Shown here piece after piece: positions 1 through 5,123 of a stretch of DNA of 7,150 bases; the stretch's first letter is position 1, and each line of letters begins with the position of its first letter. Position numbers and translations under genes: made by a program. The stretch is from Bacteroidota bacterium (GTDB taxonomy: Bacteria; Bacteroidota; Ignavibacteria; Tepidaquicellales; Tepidaquicellaceae): contig JAEYVS010000229.1 of assembly GCA_023429265.1 (NCBI GenBank), forward strand, positions 1 to 7,150, given 5' to 3'. The notes beneath the pieces are model-generated. The model was not told where the DNA came from. It did not search any database and worked only from the letters and a program-made list of their open reading frames with translations.

Positions 1-1812
1 TGGGCAAAGGCGGCAGGGGAGCTGGACTGGTTTAAAAAGTGGAACAAGGTGCTGGAATGGAAAGCCCCTCATTCGAAGTGGTTCGTGGGCGGGAAGCTGA
101 ATATGTCATACAATTGCCTGGATAGGCACGTTAATAGTTCTCGGAGGAATAAAGTCGCATTGTTTTTTGAGGGAGAGCCGGGCGATACCCAGACACTTAC
201 ATATCATCAGCTTTACATAGAGGTAAATAAGTTCGCGAACGTGCTGAAGAAGAACGGTATTAAGAAGGGTGACAGGGTCTGCATATATCTGCCGATGATC
301 CCCGAGGCAGTCATTGCGATGCTAGCTTGCACGAGGATCGGGGCGGTGCATTCGATCGTCTTCGGAGGGTTCTCCTCCCAGGCTTTGATCGACAGAATAA
401 ATGACGCAAAAGCAAAGATGGTTATTACTGCAGACGGAGGACACAGGCGGGGGACTATCATCGATCTAAAAGTTAATGTGGATGCAGCTTTGATCAATTG
501 CCCTACAGTTAAAAAAGTAATCGTAGTGAACCGCGCGGGTAATGAAGTGAAAATGCAGGAGGACCGCGACGTCTGGTATTATAATGAAATGAAAGATGCA
601 AAGGAATATTGTAAGCCTGAGGAGCTGGACTCGGAGCATCCGCTGTACATTTTATATACGAGCGGTACGACAGGGAAGCCAAAGGGGATACTTCATACTA
701 CCGGAGGGTATTCCGTTCAGACATATCTCACGACTAAGTATGTTTTTGACATGAAGGATGAAGACGTTTATTGGTGTACCGCGGATATCGGCTGGGTGAC
801 AGGACACAGCTATGTTACATACGGACCGCTGCAGAATGGAGCGACGATTGTAATTTATGAGGGTGCACCAAATTATCCGAACCCGGACAGGTTCTGGCAT
901 ATAATAGATAAGTACAAGGTAAGCATATTCTATACAGCTCCCACAGCAATAAGAGCATTCATAAAGTGGGGAGTACAATGGCTGAAGGGTAAAGACCTCA
1001 GTTCGCTGAGACTGCTGGGTACTGTCGGTGAACCGATAAACCCGGAAGCCTGGATGTGGTACTATGATAAGATCGGAAAGAAGAAATGTCCGATAGTGGA
1101 TACCTGGTGGCAGACCGAGACGGGCGCAATTATGATCTCGCCGCTTCCGGGAGCTACACCCTGCGTGCCGGGTTCTGCTACACTGCCATTTTTTGGGATA
1201 AAGCCGGAGGTAGTGGATAAGAGCGGTAAGGCTGTACCGAAAGGAGCAGGCGGATTTCTAATAATGCGTACTCCGTGGCCGGGGATGCTGAGAACAATTT
1301 ATGGTGATGATACACGTTATAAGAAACAATACTGGTCGGAATTCCCAGGATATTATTTCACGGGAGACGGAGCGAGGTGTGATAAGGACGGATATTACTG
1401 GGTGATGGGGCGCGTGGATGACGTTATTAATGTGAGCGGTCACAGGCTTGGTACTGCAGAAATAGAATCTGCACTGGTAGCTCATCCTTATGTGGCGGAA
1501 GCAGCTATAGTAGCTAAACCGGATGAAATAAAAGGGAGCTCGATCTATGCTTTTGTCACTCTTGAGGGAAGCCATTCACCGTCGGAAGACCTGAAGGAGG
1601 AACTTAAGAAATGGGTAACAAAAGAGATTGGAGCGCTCGCAAGGCCTGATGAATTAAGATTTACGGATATGCTGCCGAAGACCAGGAGCGGAAAGATCAT
1701 GCGACGGCTGCTCAGGGAACTAGCACAGAGCGGGGAAGTTAAAGGAGATGTAACAACACTGGAAGATTTTACCGTACTGGAGAGACTGAGAGCTCAGGAA
1801 GAGGAAGAGTGA
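1..1812 (+). CDS. acs: Acetyl-CoA synthetase (AMP-forming), 5' end cut by the window edge
   Basis: Activates acetate with ATP to acetyl-AMP and then transfers it to CoA, feeding acetate into central metabolism in the cytoplasm. The frame is open from base 1, and the residues before the GTG at 49 (LDWFKKWNKVLEW) already match the Acs family, so 49 is not the start. 603 residues are visible. Family signatures, numbered from the first visible residue: phosphate-binding loop YTSGTTGKPKG at 219-229, WVTGHSY at 265-271, VGEP at 342-345, WWQTETG at 369-375, hinge region GRVDD, and the C-terminal TRSGKIMRR with the catalytic and acetylatable Lys at 565. Relative to my recollection of Salmonella Acs numbering (V310, V386, W414, K609), all four landmarks are offset by 44. 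This implies about 44 missing N-terminal residues and no net indel between landmarks. The acyl-pocket Val/Thr/Val/Trp set is intact, which favours acetate over longer acids. The protein ends in a short Glu-rich tail. Confidence 0.97.
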   Translation, partial: WAKAAGELDWFKKWNKVLEWKAPHSKWFVGGKLNMSYNCLDRHVNSSRRNKVALFFEGEPGDTQTLTYHQLYIEVNKFANVLKKNGIKKGDRVCIYLPMIPEAVIAMLACTRIGAVHSIVFGGFSSQALIDRINDAKAKMVITADGGHRRGTIIDLKVNVDAALINCPTVKKVIVVNRAGNEVKMQEDRDVWYYNEMKDAKEYCKPEELDSEHPLYILYTSGTTGKPKGILHTTGGYSVQTYLTTKYVFDMKDEDVYWCTADIGWVTGHSYVTYGPLQNGATIVIYEGAPNYPNPDRFWHIIDKYKVSIFYTAPTAIRAFIKWGVQWLKGKDLSSLRLLGTVGEPINPEAWMWYYDKIGKKKCPIVDTWWQTETGAIMISPLPGATPCVPGSATLPFFGIKPEVVDKSGKAVPKGAGGFLIMRTPWPGMLRTIYGDDTRYKKQYWSEFPGYYFTGDGARCDKDGYYWVMGRVDDVINVSGHRLGTAEIESALVAHPYVAEAAIVAKPDEIKGSSIYAFVTLEGSHSPSEDLKEELKKWVTKEIGALARPDELRFTDMLPKTRSGKIMRRLLRELAQSGEVKGDVTTLEDFTVLERLRAQEEEE

Positions 1813-1820
1813 CTTATTTA

Positions 1821-1862
1821 ATCTTCAATCTTCAATCTTCAATCTTCAATGTTCAATGTTCA
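1821..1862. repeat. 7-bp tandem repeat array downstream of acs
   Basis: Six head-to-tail heptamers begin 8 nt after the acs stop: four ATCTTCA followed by two ATGTTCA, with a degenerate remnant (atatttt) after them. The single C-to-G change is confined to the last two units, which is the block-wise pattern expected from replication slippage. No function can be read from it. Heptameric intergenic arrays of this kind recall the short tandemly repeated sequences described in cyanobacteria, but that is an analogy only. Confidence 0.95.
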
Positions 1863-1890
1863 ATATTTTATAATGACTGATTTAAAGACA

Positions 1891-1976
1891 GCCACGAATT
1901 AACACGAATTTCCTCTAATTAGAAAAATTAAGTAGAGGGAATTATCACAGATTAATTCTAACTTTTACGAATTAAG
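1891..1976. repeat. CACGAATT-type intergenic element, copy 1
   Basis: About 86 bp running from GCCACGAATT to ACGAATTAAG. It aligns end to end with 2546-2635, with a few small indels in the middle. Shared blocks in order are GCCACGAATTnACACGAATT, a TCTnnAATT unit, an AAATTA unit, GGAATT, TCACnGATT, and TTTTACGAATT. The first four AATT tracts start at 1897, 1907, 1917 and 1926, so they lie 10, 10 and 9 bp apart. Both copies end immediately before an ATG followed by A; here that ATG (1977) opens only a 10-codon frame. I recall similar cacgaatt-rich intergenic sequence from environmental bacterial genomes but cannot verify it here. Whether it is mobile, regulatory or inert is unknown. Confidence 0.8.
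1907..1943 (+). other. Stem-loop inside element copy 1
   Basis: AATTTCCTCTA (1907-1917) pairs with TAGAGGGAATT (1933-1943), giving 11 bp with one G-T wobble. After one A/G mismatch the stem continues through 1919-1922 with 1928-1931 and closes on a five-A loop. There is no T-run on the 3' side, so it is not a standard intrinsic terminator. In the transcript downstream of acs it could instead protect or mark the 3' end; that role is inferred. The corresponding region of element copy 2 does not form the same stem. Confidence 0.6.
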
Positions 1977-2027
1977 ATGATAAAGTATTATTCTTCTGTT
2001 TGTGATTAGGATTATTAAATTATTCTC

Positions 2028-2044
2028 TCCTGCCGAAAGGCGGA
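2028..2044 (+). other. Small GAAA-loop hairpin upstream of the first paralog
   Basis: TCCTGCC (2028-2034) can pair with GGCGGA (2039-2044) around a GAAA tetraloop, with one bulged T; an alternative pairing uses a G-T wobble. It is one of few GC-rich spots in the 276-nt gap between acs and the first small exported protein. It lies just upstream of the alternative start codon at 2053 and would overlap any ribosome-binding site for that start. Its function is unknown and it may be chance. Confidence 0.3.
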
Positions 2045-2088
2045 CCATAGGCATGAGGGGAATCTTGTTCAAGTTAATAAAATATAAT

Positions 2089-2508
2089 ATGACCAAATAC
2101 TTCATATTCCTCATTCTTTTGATCACAGGAGTCGCACATTCGCAGGGTGCAGACTCACTTCCTTCATTTTATGGCTATGTAGGGCGTGAGATTTCTCCGG
2201 CTGTATTGAACGAAGGTAAAGTATTGAATGATTTTATCCGGGAGAATGAAGGAAAGGAAGTTATGCTGACGATATTTTTTGATAAAGACCAGGCGGCGAA
2301 TTTCCTTGAATGGAAACAATTTACAGTTCACAGCGATCTGGTGGAAAAATATCCTGAAGTTGAGTATAGAATACATACTGATGCTGATGGAGACCACTAC
2401 GTTTTTGATCCGGAGCTAAATTCCCTTGAAGGAAAATTTAAGATTGATAGAGTTGTTTTAATGAGGAGCCTGGTTGTGAGTGTTGCATTGAAGCAGGTTG
2501 AAAAATAG
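2089..2508 (+). CDS. Small exported protein of unknown function, paralog 1
   Basis: I do not recognise the family. With the ATG at 2089 the product has 139 residues: a short basic n-region (MTKY), a hydrophobic core at about 5-16, and a predicted signal-peptidase I site AHS|Q at 18/19. The mature part is about 120 residues, rich in acidic and aromatic residues, and contains no Cys. It is paralogous to the next gene. Shared, similarly spaced motifs are F-x-GYVG (27-32), NDF-x3-NEG (47-55), D-x-DQ (65-68), E-G-x-F (114-117) and a final V-E. The alternating hydrophobic pattern suggests a mostly beta fold, which is inference. The start was chosen because it puts the signal peptide in register with the paralog; no clear Shine-Dalgarno precedes it. 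The frame is open back to a GTG at 2002, and an ATG at 2053 has a possible purine-rich site upstream (about 2036-2043), so a 151-residue form is not excluded. Confidence 0.75.
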   Translation: MTKYFIFLILLITGVAHSQGADSLPSFYGYVGREISPAVLNEGKVLNDFIRENEGKEVMLTIFFDKDQAANFLEWKQFTVHSDLVEKYPEVEYRIHTDADGDHYVFDPELNSLEGKFKIDRVVLMRSLVVSVALKQVEK

Positions 2509-2512
2509 TTTT

Positions 2513-2530
2513 TAGAGTTTGAGAGTTTTA
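2513..2530. repeat. Two 9-bp units downstream of paralog 1
   Basis: One exact TAGAGTTTG unit (2513-2521) and one degenerate unit AGAGTTTTA (2522-2530) begin four bases after the stop codon of the first paralog. The same nonamer forms the long array after the second paralog, so the 3' flanks of the two genes are related as well as the coding sequences. This looks like the unexpanded or contracted form of that array. Confidence 0.65.
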
Positions 2531-2545
2531 AAGGAGAAAGACTTA

Positions 2546-2635
2546 GCCACGAATTGACACGAATTTTCTCGAATTACACAAATTAAAAATGTTAAATGGA
2601 ATTTTCACGGATTTAATCTAATTTTACGAATTGAT
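2546..2635. repeat. CACGAATT-type intergenic element, copy 2
   Basis: Second copy of the element at 1891-1976, about 90 bp. Recognisable octamers are CACGAATT twice, CTCGAATT, CACAAATT, CACGGATT and TACGAATT. AATT tracts start at 2552, 2562, 2572, 2581, 2600, 2620 and 2629. The spacings are 10, 10, 9, 19, 20 and 9 bp, all near multiples of one helical turn. Phased A2T2 tracts are known to favour intrinsic DNA curvature. The element fills almost the whole gap between the paralogs and ends at base 2635, directly before the ATG of the second one, so it must contain that gene's 5' leader and perhaps its promoter. Confidence 0.8.
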
Positions 2636-3064
2636 ATGAGAAAAATCTTGTTTTTGGTTTTTGTTTTGTCTGCGGGGATTGTGAATGCGCAGGATGTAAT
2701 TCCTGAGTTTACGGGGTATGTCGGCGCACCGACCGATGAAACGGACAACCTCTATGCGAGATTCAATGACTTTATGCTTAATAACGAGGGAAATGTAATA
2801 TACCTGAATGTGACACTCGACAGTGACCAGCACGAGGCTTTGAAGGACCCCACGGAGGATTTTTATTTTTTTGCGGTGTATGGTGATTACCCTGACAAGC
2901 TGTCGGGGAATGAATACCATTTTATGAAATCCAAAACCCCTGCTAGCTGGTCTTTCAATACCGATGAGAACGTGGTGGAAGGGTACTTCAGGGTAGAAAA
3001 CATATCCGGTCCGCAGAATGGTTTATTTGCAATTGAGATGGTAAGAGTAAAGAAAGTGGAGTAA
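2636..3064 (+). CDS. Small exported protein of unknown function, paralog 2
   Basis: I do not recognise the family. It has 142 residues with a clear type I signal peptide: MRK n-region, hydrophobic core at about 4-16, and cleavage predicted at VNA|Q (18/19). The mature protein is acidic and aromatic-rich, with no Cys and no lipobox. It is a divergent tandem paralog of the gene at 2089. Matching motifs are F-x-GYVG (25-30), NDF-x3-NEG (44-52), D-x-DQ (62-65) and E-G-x-F (115-118), and the total lengths differ by three residues. The start ATG directly abuts the CACGAATT element with no Shine-Dalgarno, as is common in Bacteroidota-like genomes. A 9-bp repeat array and an intrinsic terminator follow. 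It presumably acts in the periplasm, at the outer membrane or outside the cell; the sequence does not show which. Confidence 0.85.
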   Translation: MRKILFLVFVLSAGIVNAQDVIPEFTGYVGAPTDETDNLYARFNDFMLNNEGNVIYLNVTLDSDQHEALKDPTEDFYFFAVYGDYPDKLSGNEYHFMKSKTPASWSFNTDENVVEGYFRVENISGPQNGLFAIEMVRVKKVE

Positions 3065-3070
3065 AGTCTA

Positions 3071-3187
3071 TAGAGTTTGTAGAGTTTGTAGAGTTTGTAG
3101 AGTTTGTAGAGTTTGTAGAGTTTGTAGAGTTTATAGAGTTTATAGAGTTTATAGAGTTAGTAGAGTATATAGAGTTAGTAGAGTATA
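3071..3187. repeat. 9-bp tandem repeat array (13 units) downstream of paralog 2
   Basis: Thirteen uninterrupted nonamers of the form TAGAGTnnn. Units 1-6 are TAGAGTTTG and units 7-9 are TAGAGTTTA. Units 10-13 alternate TAGAGTTAG and TAGAGTATA, an 18-bp higher-order unit present twice. The nine bases that include the stop codon (3062-3070, TAAAGTCTA) may be a degenerate unit zero. Because the unit length is a multiple of three, its TAG falls in the reading frame of the preceding gene in every unit. The array ends 4 bp before the terminator stem and so is transcribed as 3' untranslated RNA. Confidence 0.97.
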
Positions 3188-3191
3188 TAGG

Positions 3192-3214
3192 AACCCGTTG
3201 ATGCGGGTTTTTTT
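3192..3214 (+). terminator. Rho-independent terminator after paralog 2 and its repeat array
   Basis: AACCCG (3192-3197) pairs perfectly with CGGGTT (3204-3209) around the loop TTGATG, and seven T residues run from 3208 to 3214. Hairpin plus T-run is the classic intrinsic terminator on the + strand. It ends the repeat-rich block and separates it from the compact gene group that begins at 3285. Confidence 0.85.
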
Positions 3215-3234
3215 GTCCTTTTTACTGGTTTTAT

Positions 3235-3265
3235 ATTGAGGGCGGAAATGATTAATTTATGTTTT
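3235..3265 (+). promoter_or_regulatory. Possible Bacteroidota-type promoter for the 3285-7150 gene group
   Basis: TTG at 3236-3238 is followed after 19 nt by TATGTTTT (3258-3265), close to the Bacteroides -33 TTTG / -7 TAnnTTTG pattern. It lies just after a terminator and just before the first gene of a compact group, where a promoter is expected. The region is AT-rich and the match is imperfect, so this is a weak prediction that also depends on the inferred lineage. Confidence 0.2.
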
Positions 3266-3284
3266 TGGAATTAACTTACGAAGA

Positions 3285-3890
3285 ATGAAGACGATAAAAA
3301 TCATTTTGGCGGGGATTGCAGTATTTGTAGGGGCTAATGCAGTGCTGGCGGATTCGCCTATAACTTCGACACCATTTTTCCAGGCGTATTATGACGGGGC
3401 AATAGTAACGTATGCCGCAGGTAAGAAAGTTATGGATAAAACCATTGCAGATTACCTGTCTAATGATAACAACCCGATCGATGTAAGAATGGCAGTGATA
3501 AATGCAATGGGGTGGGATATCGCCGGAAGAAACAATACAGAATTATTCCTGACGCAGGTATATGCCGGCAAGGAAACATTCGATATGGACGATCTGACCC
3601 CCGGTCAGAAGCTCGTAGTAGGATATATGACCATTATGGATGATTATTTTAAGCCTGAAGCAGGTCTCCCGTACATTGAGGCAGCGCTTAAGGATATGCC
3701 GAACAGCAAAACCGCTCATATTATATATGCCCTGGCAAAAGGTCAGCAGGTGATGGGAACTGATTTCTGCGAAGTATGGAAGGTCTATGATTCAAATGTT
3801 AATAAATCAGGGTTGAATAGCGATTTCAGCCTGTCAGGTGAGATTTTGGTGGCTGATTACATTAATATCTATAAGGAGTCGTGTAACTAA
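3285..3890 (+). CDS. Exported protein of unknown function, first gene of the thiolase-pgsA-pgpA-cinA group
   Basis: Not recognised. It has 201 residues. The N-terminus is a type I signal peptide: MKTIK, a hydrophobic stretch at about 6-20, and probable cleavage at VLA|D (22/23). The remainder looks mainly alpha-helical, with stretches such as KTAHIIYALAKGQQVM that could belong to a helical-repeat (TPR-like) scaffold; this is inference from pattern only. It has two Cys (162 and 200), the second next to last, which could form a disulfide outside the cytoplasm. The start has no strong Shine-Dalgarno. The stop codon overlaps the thiolase start by one base (TAATG), so the two are probably co-translated, an odd pairing of an exported protein with a cytoplasmic enzyme. 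It shares no visible motif with the two small paralogs upstream. Confidence 0.82.
   Translation: MKTIKIILAGIAVFVGANAVLADSPITSTPFFQAYYDGAIVTYAAGKKVMDKTIADYLSNDNNPIDVRMAVINAMGWDIAGRNNTELFLTQVYAGKETFDMDDLTPGQKLVVGYMTIMDDYFKPEAGLPYIEAALKDMPNSKTAHIIYALAKGQQVMGTDFCEVWKVYDSNVNKSGLNSDFSLSGEILVADYINIYKESCN
3873..3878 (+). promoter_or_regulatory. Shine-Dalgarno site of the thiolase gene
   Basis: AAGGAG inside the 3' end of the preceding coding sequence, 11 nt before the ATG at 3890. It is the clearest ribosome-binding site in the window and supports this start. The TAATG stop/start overlap also allows translational coupling. Confidence 0.6.
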
Positions 3891-5101
3891 TGGGAGATGT
3901 ATCCAGAGATGTTTTTATTGTAGATGGTATCCGTACTGCCATAGGTAAATTTTCCGGAACATTATCGAGTGTAAGGCCTGATGACATGGCTGCACATTTA
4001 ATAAAGGAAATTGTTATAAGAAATTTTGATGGTATTCCCAAAGACGAGATAGAAGATGTTATTCTTGGAAATGCAAACGGAGCAGGTGAAGAAAACAGGA
4101 ATGTCGGTAGAATGGCAGCACTTCTTGCGGAGCTCCCCATTACGGTAGGAGGCGCAACTGTTAACAGGCTTTGTGCATCAGGTATGCAGGCGTTTGTAGA
4201 CGGTGTAAGAGGAATCAGGAATGTCGAAGGTGAATGCTATATCGTCGGCGGTGTGGAATCAATGACGAGAGCCCCGTTTGTTCTGGCAAAGAATGCCGCG
4301 CCTTTTGGGAGGAATGTGGAGATGTATGATACTACGATAGGATGGAGGTTTACCAATCCAAAGCTGGCTAAGATGTATCATCCTTATTCAATGGGTGAGA
4401 CTGCTGAGAATGTAGCTGAGAAGTATAATATTACGAGGGAAAGGCAGGATGAATTTGCTTATAATTCTCAGAAAAAAGCAGGTGAAGCGATTAGTAGTGG
4501 TAAATTCAATAATGAAATTGTTGGGATCGAGATAAAGCAGAAAAAGGACACAATTATATTTGACAAAGATGAATTCGCGAGACCTGATACTACAATGGAG
4601 GCACTTACAAAACTGAAGCCAGCATTCAGAGAGAATGGAACGGTTACGGCAGGAAATTCCAGCGGAATAAACGACGGCGCAAGTATGATGATGATTGCTT
4701 CAGAAGATTTCGTAAAGAAGCATAATTTAAAACCAAGAGCGAGGTACGTTTCTTCTGCTATTGCAGGTGTCGACCCTGCTTGCATGGGCATCGGACCTGT
4801 TCCAGCCACTAAGAAAGCTCTTGAAAGAGCCGGATTAAGTATAAGTGATATCGATATGATAGAATTGAATGAGGCATTCGCGGCTCAGAGTCTTGCCTGT
4901 ATCGATGAGCTGGGATTGAATCCTGACATAATAAATGTAAATGGCGGGGCAATCGCCCTTGGCCATCCACTCGGAAGCAGCGGAGCAAGGATAATCATAA
5001 CTTTGCTAAACGAACTGGAAAAGCAGGGAAAGAGCAAAGGACTGGCAACGATGTGCATAGGAGTTGGACAGGGAATGGCTTCCATCATAGAAAGAGTATA
5101 A
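3890..5101 (+). CDS. Thiolase (acetyl-CoA C-acyltransferase), 3-oxoadipyl-CoA thiolase-like
   Basis: Cytoplasmic thiolase of 403 residues, the usual length. It cleaves a 3-oxoacyl-CoA with CoA to acetyl-CoA plus a shortened acyl-CoA, or runs in reverse to condense two acetyl-CoA. All catalytic elements are visible: nucleophilic Cys95 in NRLCASGMQA, NEAFAAQ (Asn327), GHPLGSSGAR (His359), and CIGVGQG (Cys389). Several stretches resemble the PcaF/PaaJ branch more than the short-chain acetoacetyl-CoA branch: AGEENRNVGRMAALLAELP, TTIGWRF-x-NP (about 150-160), MGIGPVPA and the CIGVGQG ending. That branch makes succinyl-CoA and acetyl-CoA from 3-oxoadipyl-CoA, but no other aromatic-degradation gene is in the window, so substrate and gene symbol are left open. 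The start is supported by an upstream AAGGAG and by the coupled TAATG junction. The gap to pgsA is 22 nt. Confidence 0.93.
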   Translation: MGDVSRDVFIVDGIRTAIGKFSGTLSSVRPDDMAAHLIKEIVIRNFDGIPKDEIEDVILGNANGAGEENRNVGRMAALLAELPITVGGATVNRLCASGMQAFVDGVRGIRNVEGECYIVGGVESMTRAPFVLAKNAAPFGRNVEMYDTTIGWRFTNPKLAKMYHPYSMGETAENVAEKYNITRERQDEFAYNSQKKAGEAISSGKFNNEIVGIEIKQKKDTIIFDKDEFARPDTTMEALTKLKPAFRENGTVTAGNSSGINDGASMMMIASEDFVKKHNLKPRARYVSSAIAGVDPACMGIGPVPATKKALERAGLSISDIDMIELNEAFAAQSLACIDELGLNPDIINVNGGAIALGHPLGSSGARIIITLLNELEKQGKSKGLATMCIGVGQGMASIIERV

Positions 5102-5123
5102 CGGGTAATAATACAATAATAGG

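Noticed and set aside
49..51. GTG at 49 as the start of acs
   Set aside because: The frame is open to base 1 and the upstream residues match the Acs N-terminal region, so the gene begins outside the window.
1258..1575. Open frames on the - strand inside acs, also at 213-497 and 652-978
   Set aside because: They lie wholly within a well-supported gene, encode low-complexity or implausible proteins, and have no start context of their own.
2002..2088. Extending paralog 1 to the GTG at 2002 (168 residues)
   Set aside because: The extra 29 residues would sit ahead of an obvious signal peptide and have no counterpart in the paralog. The ATG at 2053 remains possible but less likely than 2089.
1891..2635. 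Insertion sequence or MITE bounded by the two elements
   Set aside because: The copies are direct repeats rather than inverted, no target-site duplication is evident, and the enclosed gene encodes an exported protein, not a transposase.
3071..3187. CRISPR array
   Set aside because: The units are 9 bp and directly abutting, with no spacers and no cas genes nearby. It is a simple tandem repeat.
3267..3288. Third copy of the CACGAATT element before the gene at 3285
   Set aside because: GGAATT and TTACGAA followed by ATGA recall the 3' end of the element, but the rest is absent and the distance to the ATG differs (7 versus 10 nt). In AT-rich leader DNA this is too weak.
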